A stretch of 7,421 nucleotides of DNA from Alphaproteobacteria bacterium (GTDB lineage Bacteria > Pseudomonadota > Alphaproteobacteria > Sphingomonadales > Emcibacteraceae), in contig NVTJ01000156.1 of NCBI GenBank assembly GCA_002401545.1, positions 1 to 7,421 of the forward strand, written 5' to 3'. The translations under genes were made by a program, and so were the position numbers. Every line of letters starts with the position of its first letter. Position 1 is the stretch's first letter. Below, piece by piece: positions 1 through 5,634 of this stretch. The notes beneath the pieces were generated by a model. It ran no database searches and was not told the DNA's origin. It saw only the letters and a program-made list of their open reading frames with translations.

Positions 1-694
1 CCACGATCAGGTCATGACTTGCCCCGCGCAGCAGCCCGGCGGGCGTTTTCGAATCTGTCCGGGCGATGGCGTCCGAGACATCTTTTACCGTAAGGCTCAC
101 TGAGGCCAGAGCATCCGGGTCAATGGTGACAATGAATTCTTCATCCAGTTCGCCGAAAACGTCAGTTTCTTCCGTGCCGGGAATGGGCGAGATGATGCGC
201 TCCAGTTCCTTGGCGAACCGGCCGAGAATATCGACTTGTGGTTCTGACGGCATATGCCATGTCAGGCCGACCATATAGGTGAAAACCGCACTTTCCCGGT
301 CCAGAAGATAGGGTGTTCCCGCTCCCTCGGGCAGATCCCGTTCCGCATCCTTCAGCTTGTCCCGGACCTGTGACCAGAGGGTTTCAATATCTTCCTTGCG
401 AACCGAATCCTCAAATTCAATGGCGACCGTGGACATTCCCGTACGCGATGTGCTTCTCAAGCGTTTGATTTCATCAATTTCACTTAAGGCGGCCTCTATT
501 TTTTCGGTGATCAGTGCTTCAACCCGTTCGGCACTGGCCCCGGGGAAAGGCGTATTAGCCGCATCAAAGCGGTGGGTCAGGCTGGGGTCCTCCTGCCGGG
601 GCAGGGCGGAAAGGGCAGAAAAACCCGCCACAAGGATCAGGCCAATGGTGAGGGTGGTCAGCCGGCGGTTGCGGAAGAAAAGATTACTCCACAT
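1..694 (-). CDS. RND multidrug efflux permease, N-terminal part (runs off left edge)
   Basis: The reading frame is open from an ATG at 694 down to the window edge, giving 231 residues; the remainder (these permeases are usually over 1000 residues) lies outside. The start MWSNLFFRNRRLTTL leads into a first transmembrane helix at about residues 12-30. It continues with the porter-domain signature PFPGASAERVEALITEKIE (50-68), then IKRLRSTSRTG (76-86) and a DSKTPAGLLRG block (214-224), all typical of the AcrB/MexB-like HAE1 superfamily. By family knowledge it is a proton-driven inner-membrane pump working as a trimer with the adjacent membrane fusion protein and an outer-membrane channel. The ATG lies inside the end of that upstream gene (11-base overlap), implying translational coupling. 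The substrate cannot be told from sequence. An N-terminal fragment cannot fully separate HAE1 drug pumps from related RND pumps. Confidence 0.93.
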   Translation of the reverse strand, partial: MWSNLFFRNRRLTTLTIGLILVAGFSALSALPRQEDPSLTHRFDAANTPFPGASAERVEALITEKIEAALSEIDEIKRLRSTSRTGMSTVAIEFEDSVRKEDIETLWSQVRDKLKDAERDLPEGAGTPYLLDRESAVFTYMVGLTWHMPSEPQVDILGRFAKELERIISPIPGTEETDVFGELDEEFIVTIDPDALASVSLTVKDVSDAIARTDSKTPAGLLRGASHDLIV

Positions 695-1934
695 GATCAG
701 TTTTTCCGGTGATGCGAACCAGTTGTCCGGGGACAAGACGGTGAAGGCCGCCGGAGACAACCCGGTCGCCGTCCCGCAGGGTTCCGCGCACAAATACGTG
801 ATCGGAATTGGTATAAAGAACCTGTAACTCCTGACGCAACAGCGTGGCATATTCTGCTGAATTTTTATGGGGTTTCAGGGTATAGACGCTCCATAATCCC
901 CGGCGGCTTTCCGCCAGTGCGCTGCTGGGCAGCCAGAATCCCTTTTGTTGAATATCCATATCTATGGTCAGCCGGGCGAGATTTCCTGACCGGATATCGG
1001 TGGTTTTATCCGTAACATCAAAGATGGCAGTAACGGTACGGGTGGATTGATCCAGCTTTTTGAGGATGGTGCGCAGTTTTGTAGTGATTCGGCTGCCCTG
1101 AAAGTCAAATATATGATTTTCACCCGGGGTAAGCAAAGATGCGGCGGCGGACGGCAGCCCCACATGAATTTCAAGTTTGCGGTCTTCAATCAGGCGAATC
1201 ACCGGTGTAGCGGCGTTGAGCGCGGTGCCTTCGTCAAGGTAACGGCGAACGACACTGCCCTCAAAGCGGGCCGTCAGGGTGGCCAGCGCGCGGTCAGTTT
1301 CCAAACTTTCCAGCCGCGCTTCTGATTGCGTCACAGCAGCGGCAGTGGCAACTTTACGGGCCTTCAGGGCGATCAGATCAAATTTCACCTGATCAAACTT
1401 TTGTTCGGAAATATGTTTTTTGTCCAAAAGAATCCTGTAGCGGTCATAGGTGGCCTCTGCCCGGTCGAGAAGGGCCTTTGTTTCCACATTCAGGGCCTTT
1501 GCCTCTGCAAGGGCGGCGTCAAGTATTTTTTTACTGGCCTCAAGGCGGCGCATGTCCAGCCGGGCCAGTATATCCCCTTTTTTTACCTGATCCCCCTCAT
1601 CAACCAGCACGTCCGCCAGCAGTCCGGCTTTGTCAAAGCCGTGATCACTTTCCCGGCCCGCGACAATATTGCCGGAATATTTTTGTTTTACCTGATAATG
1701 ATCTTTGGCCACGATTTTAAGGGTATTGACAACAAGGGCCTGTGTGTGCACCGCCTGATCTTCACTCAGACTGGCCAGAGCAGAGGATCTGGCAAAAATT
1801 ATTGCGCCACATAATGCAAGGGCAAGAATAGCGCCCAATAAAATCCGGTATTTGTTGCGGGTATAAAATGAGCCTGCTTCCGGGGCATCCTCAATCACCT
1901 TGTCATTTTTCCCGGTCATTACATTATTCACCAT
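684..1934 (-). CDS. RND efflux periplasmic adaptor (membrane fusion protein, HlyD/AcrA type)
   Basis: This 416-residue protein links an RND pump to an outer-membrane channel. An N-terminal membrane anchor lies at about residues 30-48 with no lipobox cysteine, so it is probably held by an uncleaved helix. The first lipoyl half-motif is LLADVLVDEGDQVKKGDIL (105-123). An alpha-helical hairpin follows at about 130-215, rich in Ala, Lys, Glu and Leu. The second lipoyl half begins at ATLTARFEGSVVRRYLDEG (218-236), then a beta-barrel domain (about 252-327) and a membrane-proximal domain to the end. Length and domain order are normal for the family. The start is uncertain: the ATG at 1934 lacks a clear Shine-Dalgarno, while Met6 (ATG at 1919) has GGTGA eight bases upstream. 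The gene overlaps the downstream permease and has its own predicted promoter. No regulator gene is visible in the window. Confidence 0.95.
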   Translation of the reverse strand: MVNNVMTGKNDKVIEDAPEAGSFYTRNKYRILLGAILALALCGAIIFARSSALASLSEDQAVHTQALVVNTLKIVAKDHYQVKQKYSGNIVAGRESDHGFDKAGLLADVLVDEGDQVKKGDILARLDMRRLEASKKILDAALAEAKALNVETKALLDRAEATYDRYRILLDKKHISEQKFDQVKFDLIALKARKVATAAAVTQSEARLESLETDRALATLTARFEGSVVRRYLDEGTALNAATPVIRLIEDRKLEIHVGLPSAAASLLTPGENHIFDFQGSRITTKLRTILKKLDQSTRTVTAIFDVTDKTTDIRSGNLARLTIDMDIQQKGFWLPSSALAESRRGLWSVYTLKPHKNSAEYATLLRQELQVLYTNSDHVFVRGTLRDGDRVVSGGLHRLVPGQLVRITGKTDHVE

Positions 1935-1959
1935 AAATTCATATGTAAAATTAATCTTT

Positions 1960-1978
1960 ATGTTTACGATGACAACAT
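1960..1978. promoter_or_regulatory. short dyad over the -10 region, possible operator
   Basis: ATGTT and AACAT form an inverted repeat with a 9-base spacer, overlapping the predicted -10 and start of the efflux operon promoter. A second, wider dyad TGACA...TGTCA (1970-1974 and 1996-2000) spans the whole promoter. TetR- or MarR-type repressors of efflux operons often bind such dyads, but arms this short could arise by chance in AT-rich DNA and no regulator is encoded here. Confidence 0.25.
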
Positions 1979-2001
1979 ATCATTAATATATGCACTGTCA
2001 A
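1974..2001 (-). promoter_or_regulatory. predicted sigma70 promoter for the efflux operon
   Basis: Read on the minus strand, a perfect -35 hexamer TTGACA (2001-1996) is followed after 16 bases by TATGTT (1979-1974), which matches four of six -10 positions. Transcription would start near 1966, about 30 bases before the adaptor start codon. The A-rich end of a repeat copy lies directly upstream of the -35 and could act as an UP element; that last point is inference. Confidence 0.55.
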
Positions 2002-2002
2002 C

Positions 2003-2107
2003 ATTTTTTATCTGATGGGGGGAAGTGTTTTTTTTGTTGATGGGGGAACTATCGTTCGCTCTTTGCTCACTACTTGAGTTCCCCCGCTCGCTCCGCTCGC
2101 TCCCCCT
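2003..2107 (-). repeat. intergenic repeat, diverged half copy in inverted orientation (copy A')
   Basis: Read on the minus strand this segment has a GGGGGAG block, a GCGAGC-containing spacer, a second GGGGGA block, and a C5 run followed by ATCAACAAAAAA. That is the order seen in the 3' half of the plus-strand copies at 2130 and 5469. The C-run tail occurs twice in tandem (2050-2027 and 2026-2003). The 5' half with the CCGAAG hairpin is absent. It points toward the efflux operon and ends right at its predicted -35 box. Confidence 0.6.
2042..2085. repeat. perfect 9-bp inverted repeat, 26-base loop
   Basis: GGGGGAACT (2042-2050) and AGTTCCCCC (2077-2085) are exact reverse complements. This stem replaces the shorter GGGGGA/TCCCCC hairpin seen at the equivalent place in the plus-strand copies. 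No T-run follows on either strand in the right place, so it is not a standard intrinsic terminator. Confidence 0.7.
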
Positions 2108-2129
2108 TATTGGTGTTCTATCCGGAAAA

Positions 2130-2266
2130 ACTCAGTAACCGAAGACCATTAGGTCTGAGGCAAGGCCAAGGGCCGCCCGAGTTAATACGAGGAGGGGGAG
2201 TGTGCGAGCACGGGGGAGTATCCCCCATTAACAAAAACCAAGTTATCCCTCATCAACAACAAAAAA
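2130..2266 (+). repeat. intergenic repeat, copy A (upstream of plsC)
   Basis: The segment shares long blocks with the copy at 5469: CTCAGTAACCGAAG, CTGAGGCAAGGCC, CCGCCCGAGTTAATACGAGG, GCGAGCACGGGGGAG and CCCCCAT(T/C)AACAAAAA. Predicted hairpins are AGACC-ATTA-GGTCT (2143-2156), a bulged GGC/GGCC stem with loop AAG (2159-2177), GTGT-GCGA-GCAC with a GNRA-type loop (2200-2211), and GGGGGA-GTA-TCCCCC (2212-2226). The C-run tail is repeated imperfectly in tandem (2218-2237 and 2241-2266). With A' it fills most of the 415-base gap between the divergent genes; the only other signals I see there are the two promoters. Confidence 0.85.
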
Positions 2267-2284
2267 TTTAAAAAACGCCGTTTT

Positions 2285-2313
2285 TTGACAAACCTCCCCG
2301 AAATAAATAACAT
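2285..2313 (+). promoter_or_regulatory. predicted sigma70 promoter for plsC
   Basis: A perfect TTGACA (2285-2290) is followed after a 17-base spacer by TAACAT (2308-2313), which matches four of six -10 positions. The start would be near 2320, giving a leader of about 30 bases. The -35 is preceded by A/T-rich sequence from the repeat tail and by a weak AAAAAAC-GCC-GTTTTTT dyad (2270-2286). Confidence 0.55.
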
Positions 2314-2349
2314 GGCTCTCAAACCCTGATAAAGCTGAGTATTATTTTT

Positions 2350-3078
2350 ATGAGTTACATACGTTCCCTGATTTTCAATATTATTTTCTGGTTCACGGCA
2401 CCGCTGTGGGTTGTTCTGGTGTTGGTCCCGGCGTCTTTCCTCAAATCACCGAAACCCATGAGGCGATGCCTGGTTATCTGGTTCAATGCGGTGTTTTTAC
2501 TGCTGGATAAAATCAGCGGTATTAAAATAGAGGAGCGGGGTCTTGAGAATCTCCCGAAAGACAAGGGCTTCATTCTATGCTGTAAACATATGAGTAATCT
2601 GGAGGCCCTGATTACTTACCGCCGTATGCCTAACCTGACGGCACTGGCCAAGGCGGAGCTGTTTAAAATTTTTGGTTTCAAGCAGGTGTTGACGAAAATG
2701 GAGGTTATTCCCATTGACCGGGGCAAGGGGGAAGCCCGGAATAAAACACCGGAAATTGCCCGGTTGCTGGTGGATCAGAAAATACCCCTGCTTTTGTTTG
2801 TTGAAGGCACCCGCATTCCCGTGGGCAAGCGCAAGAGGTTAAAATCCGGGGTATATTATATGCAGAAAAATGTGGATATTCCGGTGATCTGCGTCTCGAC
2901 CAATACCGGTGTCCACTGGCTGAAGGGCAGCCCCTTTAACAAGCCGGGCATCATCGTGATGGAATATCATCCTGCTATTGAGAAAGGCCTGAGCAAGAAA
3001 GAATTTATGGCCCGCATTAAGCAGGATGTGGTTATCCACAGTGAAGAACTGATGGGAATTGAAGGCACGGATGACTGA
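2350..3078 (+). CDS. plsC: 1-acyl-sn-glycerol-3-phosphate acyltransferase (PlsC/LPLAT family)
   Basis: This 242-residue protein probably transfers an acyl chain to the sn-2 position of lysophosphatidic acid, giving phosphatidic acid for phospholipid synthesis at the inner membrane. A hydrophobic N-terminal anchor spans about residues 8-31. The acyltransferase motifs appear in order: KHMSNLEAL (79-87) with catalytic His80, VIPIDR (119-124), FVEGTR (150-155), and DIPVICVSTNTGVHW (176-190). The usual HX4D is HX4E here (His80, Glu85). The C-terminal KKEFMARIKQDV resembles alphaproteobacterial homologues. Shine-Dalgarno support for the ATG at 2350 is weak (GAG about ten bases upstream), but the start gives the normal length. 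It stands alone with its own predicted promoter and converges on the beta-barrel gene. A paralogue acting on another lysophospholipid is possible. Confidence 0.9.
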   Translation: MSYIRSLIFNIIFWFTAPLWVVLVLVPASFLKSPKPMRRCLVIWFNAVFLLLDKISGIKIEERGLENLPKDKGFILCCKHMSNLEALITYRRMPNLTALAKAELFKIFGFKQVLTKMEVIPIDRGKGEARNKTPEIARLLVDQKIPLLLFVEGTRIPVGKRKRLKSGVYYMQKNVDIPVICVSTNTGVHWLKGSPFNKPGIIVMEYHPAIEKGLSKKEFMARIKQDVVIHSEELMGIEGTDD

Positions 3079-3084
3079 ATTTCT

Positions 3085-3753
3085 CTAATCCATATGAAGA
3101 ATAAGGCCGATTCTCAACACCTGGGTGCTGGGGTCAAAGCGGAAACTGTCGCCGGCCTCAATCAGGGTGATGCTGGAATGTTCGGTTCTGGAATATTCCA
3201 CACGCAGGGCGACATCTTCCATGATGCCAACCTCAACACCACCGCCAAGGCGGAAGCCTGTCAGCGATTTACTGCTGCCATCGGTAAAGCCATTGCCGCT
3301 GAATTTTATAGAGGTATAGCCGCCCAGTCCGTAAATAAGGATATTGTCTGATATACTGGTGCCGATGCGGCCGGTAACGTCAAAGGAGAAACCGGCTTTC
3401 AGGCCAAAGGATTTTGTTCCGTCAGTTACTCTTGCTGTGCCGCCATTGACACCCAGGGCGCCTTCAATACCCATATAGAGGGGACCCCATACGTTGGAGC
3501 CTATTCCACCATAGAGAACAAGGCCTTTTCCATTGCTGTCATCTGTGCCGGAGATACCGTTGAATGTGCTGGTATCTGCATCCAGTTGTTCAAAGGTGGC
3601 GCTGGTCGTGACTTTGGCATAGTTAAAGTTAAAACCGAGATAGAGGCCTTCAAACGGATTGCCGTCCAGTCCGGCCTGGGCCTGAGATGTCATCATACTG
3701 GTCATTGCCAAGGCAGATGCCCCAAGCAGAGCGACTTTAGATTTATTAAACAT
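3085..3753 (-). CDS. outer-membrane beta-barrel protein (OmpA-like/Omp25-type 8-strand barrel)
   Basis: The 222-residue product has a clear signal peptide: MFNKSK, a hydrophobic core, and SQAQA at residues 23-27 before a predicted cleavage at Gly28. The mature part starts with GNPFEGLYLGFNFNYAKV, the usual first strand of small surface barrels. It alternates polar and hydrophobic residues with many glycines (YGGIGSNVWG, IYGLGGYTSIKFSG) and has a closing block FRLGGGVEVGIMEDVALRVEYSR typical of the OMP_b-brl domain. About 195 mature residues fit an eight-strand barrel. It probably serves as a structural or surface protein; no enzyme motif is visible. The C-terminus ends LILHMD rather than the aromatic residue normally recognised by BamA. 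An AAGGA motif lies 12 bases before the ATG, somewhat far. The stop is 6 bases from the plsC stop. Confidence 0.82.
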   Translation of the reverse strand: MFNKSKVALLGASALAMTSMMTSQAQAGLDGNPFEGLYLGFNFNYAKVTTSATFEQLDADTSTFNGISGTDDSNGKGLVLYGGIGSNVWGPLYMGIEGALGVNGGTARVTDGTKSFGLKAGFSFDVTGRIGTSISDNILIYGLGGYTSIKFSGNGFTDGSSKSLTGFRLGGGVEVGIMEDVALRVEYSRTEHSSITLIEAGDSFRFDPSTQVLRIGLILHMD

Positions 3754-3793
3754 TATGACAGCTTTTCCTTATTTTGGATATCATTGCGAGATT

Positions 3794-3799
3794 ATTATA
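3794..3799 (-). promoter_or_regulatory. possible -10 box for the beta-barrel gene
   Basis: The minus strand carries a perfect TATAAT 41 bases before the start codon. The hexamer 17 bases upstream of it (ATAATG) is a poor -35, and the surroundings are AT-rich, so chance occurrence is likely enough to keep confidence low. Confidence 0.3.
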
Positions 3800-3846
3800 A
3801 TTTGACAGCTTTATTACATTATTTTTGTGCTTCTGGAAACAAGAAC

Positions 3847-3875
3847 TTGACTCCGGGATAAAATCACCATATTTT
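3847..3875 (+). promoter_or_regulatory. predicted sigma70 promoter for ffh
   Basis: TTGACT (3847-3852) is separated by 17 bases from TATTTT (3870-3875), matching five and four of six consensus positions. The start would fall near 3882 and give ffh a leader of about 195 bases containing the hairpin at 3922 and repeat copy C. No other plus-strand pair as good was seen between here and ffh. Confidence 0.4.
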
Positions 3876-3921
3876 CCGCTCGTTATCAAGGATTTGCAAA
3901 AGAATTGCGTCCCAGGATGCT

Positions 3922-3951
3922 CACCAGTCAGCGAAGGTTCGCCCACTGGTG
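3922..3951 (+). promoter_or_regulatory. strong stem-loop in the ffh leader region
   Basis: CACCAGT (3922-3928) pairs exactly with ACTGGTG (3945-3951). Inside lies a second stem GCGA/TCGC (3931-3934 and 3939-3942) with a four-base AGGT loop, separated from the outer stem by a two-by-two internal loop. The following sequence is T/G-rich (TATTTGTGTTGTGTGATTTT), not a clean T-run. It could be an imperfect terminator, an attenuator or an mRNA-stability element. Confidence 0.5.
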
Positions 3952-3975
3952 TATTTGTGTTGTGTGATTTTAAAT

Positions 3976-4056
3976 TAATCCGAAGCCCATAATGGGCTGA
4001 GGCAAGGCCGACCGGCCGCCCGAGCTTATGCGAGGAAAGCATAAGCGCGAGCGCCG
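3976..4056 (+). repeat. intergenic repeat, copy C (immediately upstream of ffh)
   Basis: The 5' half matches copies A and B: CCGAAGCCCAT, GGGCTGAGGCAAGGCCGAC and GGCCGCCCGAG. Stem 1 is AGCCCA-TAA-TGGGCT (3984-3998), and the bulged stem 2 is the same as in B apart from the loop GACC. The 3' half differs: a 7-bp hairpin CTTATGC/GCATAAG (4025-4045) with loop GAGGAAA, then GCGCGAGCGC; the G-run/C-run hairpin and poly-A tail are missing. It ends about 21 bases before the ffh start, next to the GAGG ribosome-binding site (4063-4066). In the 324-base gap before ffh I otherwise see only the promoter elements and the hairpin at 3922. Confidence 0.8.
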
Positions 4057-4077
4057 GCGATTGAGGCAAAACTAATA

Positions 4078-5442
4078 ATGTTTGACAGTTTAAGCGATAA
4101 GCTGGGCGGTATATTTGACAATCTGAAAAGACGCGGCGCCCTGAAAGAAGGCGACGTCCGGGAAGCCATGCGCGAAGTGCGTATTGCGCTGCTGGAAGCC
4201 GATGTGGCCCTGTCCGTGGTCAAAGACTTCATTGCCAAGGTAACGACACGCGCTGTCGGACAGGAAGTTATGAAGTCCGTTTCCCCCGGCCAGATGGTTA
4301 TTAAAATTGTTAACGACCAACTGGTGGAAATGCTCGGCAGTGACACGGTTGGCATCAGCCTTGCGGCGCCCTCTCCGGTGCCTATCCTTATGGTGGGATT
4401 GCAGGGTTCCGGCAAGACCACCACGGCGGCCAAGATCGCTCGCCGCCTGAAAGAAAAAGACAATAAAAAAGTCATGATGGCCTCACTGGACATTTATCGT
4501 CCGGCGGCTATGGAGCAGTTAAAAATTCTGGGCGAGCAGATTGATGTGCCGACCCTGCCGGTCATAGAGGGCCAGTTGCCGGTTGATATTGCCAAGCGCG
4601 CGATGACGGCGGCCAGGCTTCAGGGTATGGATGTTGTCATTCTGGATACGGCGGGCCGTTTGCATATTGACCAGACATTGATGGCAGAGGTTGTGGGCAT
4701 TCGCGAGGCCACGTCCCCCCATGAGACTTTACTGGTTGTGGACAGCCTGACCGGACAGGATGCGGTCAATGTGGCGCAGAGTTTCAGCGAGCAGATCGGC
4801 ATCACTGGTGTGGTCCTGACCCGGATGGACGGTGATGGCCGTGGTGGTGCGGCCTTAAGTATGCGGGCGGTTACCGGACAGCCCATCAAGCTGGTCGGCA
4901 CCGGTGAAAAGATTGAGGATCTGGAAGAATTCCACCCGGACCGTGTGGCGTCACGCATTCTGGGCATGGGCGATGTGGTTTCTCTGGTGGAAAAGGCTGC
5001 GGAGACTATCGAGGCTGAAGACGCGGAAAAAATGATCAAAAAGATGAAGAAGGGCCAGTTTGATTTTGACGATCTGCGGTCTCAGCTTCGTCAGATGAAA
5101 AAGCTTGGCGGCATGGCCAGCATCCTTGGCATGTTGCCGGGCATCGGCAAGATGAAGAAACAGATGGCCAGTGCCAATATTGATGACAGTCTTCTGAAAC
5201 GTCAGGAAGCAATTATCAACAGCATGACACCGAAGGAAAGAGAGCGGCCAAAATTATTGAACGCCTCAAGGAAGAAAAGAATAGCCGCCGGTTCCGGTTC
5301 AACGGTTCAGGAAGTGAACAAACTGATCAAGATGCAGAAACAGATGGCGGGCATGATGAAGAAAATGGGCAAAATGGGCGGCAGGGGTATGCCCCTCCCC
5401 GGCCAGATCCCCCCCGGAATGGAAGGATTGCTGCCGAAGTAA
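4078..5442 (+). CDS. ffh: signal recognition particle protein Ffh (SRP54)
   Basis: The 454-residue protein binds SRP RNA and the signal sequences of emerging membrane proteins and, with FtsY, delivers ribosomes to SecYEG by a GTP-driven cycle. The N domain includes DVREAMREVRIALLEADVAL (26-45). The G domain shows the P-loop GLQGSGKTT (107-115), DIYRPAA (138-144), DTAGR (190-194), TRMDGDGRGG (248-257) and GTGEKIEDL (274-282). The M domain begins near 325, with the signal-binding region around LGGMASILGMLPG (343-355) and the SRP-RNA-binding segment SRKKRIAAGSGSTVQEVN (397-414). It ends in a Met/Gly/Pro-rich tail. Arg replaces Lys in the usual TKLDG, which I believe is a lineage trait. Length is normal. 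The start has GAGG 11 bases upstream. It heads the operon; no SRP RNA gene is in the window. Confidence 0.98.
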   Translation: MFDSLSDKLGGIFDNLKRRGALKEGDVREAMREVRIALLEADVALSVVKDFIAKVTTRAVGQEVMKSVSPGQMVIKIVNDQLVEMLGSDTVGISLAAPSPVPILMVGLQGSGKTTTAAKIARRLKEKDNKKVMMASLDIYRPAAMEQLKILGEQIDVPTLPVIEGQLPVDIAKRAMTAARLQGMDVVILDTAGRLHIDQTLMAEVVGIREATSPHETLLVVDSLTGQDAVNVAQSFSEQIGITGVVLTRMDGDGRGGAALSMRAVTGQPIKLVGTGEKIEDLEEFHPDRVASRILGMGDVVSLVEKAAETIEAEDAEKMIKKMKKGQFDFDDLRSQLRQMKKLGGMASILGMLPGIGKMKKQMASANIDDSLLKRQEAIINSMTPKERERPKLLNASRKKRIAAGSGSTVQEVNKLIKMQKQMAGMMKKMGKMGGRGMPLPGQIPPGMEGLLPK

Positions 5443-5468
5443 AAGAGATTAAACCCAAATCAGGAGAG

Positions 5469-5580
5469 ACTCAGTAACCGAAGCCCATCAGGGCTGAGGC
5501 AAGGCCGACTGGCCGCCCGAGTTAATACGAGGAGGGGGAGTGCGCGAGCACGGGGGAGTTATCCCCCATCAACAAAAAAC
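5469..5580 (+). repeat. intergenic repeat, copy B (between ffh and rpsP)
   Basis: This copy is nearly collinear with copy A from ACTCAGTAACCGAAG through CCCCCATCAACAAAAAAC, with scattered substitutions. Hairpins: AGCCC-ATCA-GGGCT (5482-5495), a bulged GGC/GGCC stem with loop GACT (5498-5517), GTGC-GCGA-GCAC (5540-5551), and GGGGGA-GTTA-TCCCCC (5552-5567). After the tail comes A/T-rich DNA up to the rpsP ribosome-binding site. No convincing promoter was found in this 192-base gap, so the element is probably transcribed with the operon. Confidence 0.87.
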
Positions 5581-5634
5581 TAAACAAAAAATTAAAACTT
5601 ATTTATTTTAAAAACAAAGAAAGGATTAGCCGCA

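Noticed and set aside
357..827. Open frame of 156 codons on the plus strand
   Set aside because: It is antisense to the RND permease and adaptor genes, whose motifs are clear; the composition (Ser/Arg-rich) is that of a shadow frame.
2003..2266. CRISPR array or insertion sequence
   Set aside because: There are no regularly spaced identical repeats with unique spacers and no transposase coding; the repeats are short, inverted and diverged.
2074..2271. Open frame of 65 codons on the plus strand in the divergent gap
   Set aside because: It lies wholly across the two repeat copies and has a low-complexity, non-protein-like composition and no convincing ribosome-binding site.
2270..2286. AAAAAAC-GCC-GTTTTTT as a terminator
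   Set aside because: The stem is almost all A-T pairs with a three-base loop and it overlaps the plsC -35 box; too weak to call.
3746..4069. Open frame of 107 codons on the minus strand before ffh
   Set aside because: It runs through repeat copy C, the hairpin and the beta-barrel start region, has no recognisable domain, and conflicts with better supported features.
3754..4077. SRP (4.5S) RNA gene next to ffh
   Set aside because: I looked for the conserved GGTCAGG/GGAAGGAAGCAGCC-type apical loop and did not find it on either strand.
4026..4493. Open frame of 155 codons antisense to ffh
   Set aside because: Antisense to strongly conserved Ffh coding sequence, with no domain signal.
5552..5567. 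GGGGGA/TCCCCC hairpin as an intrinsic terminator (also 2212-2226)
   Set aside because: The sequence after the stem is A-rich, not T-rich, on the plus strand, and the minus strand has no T-run following the stem.
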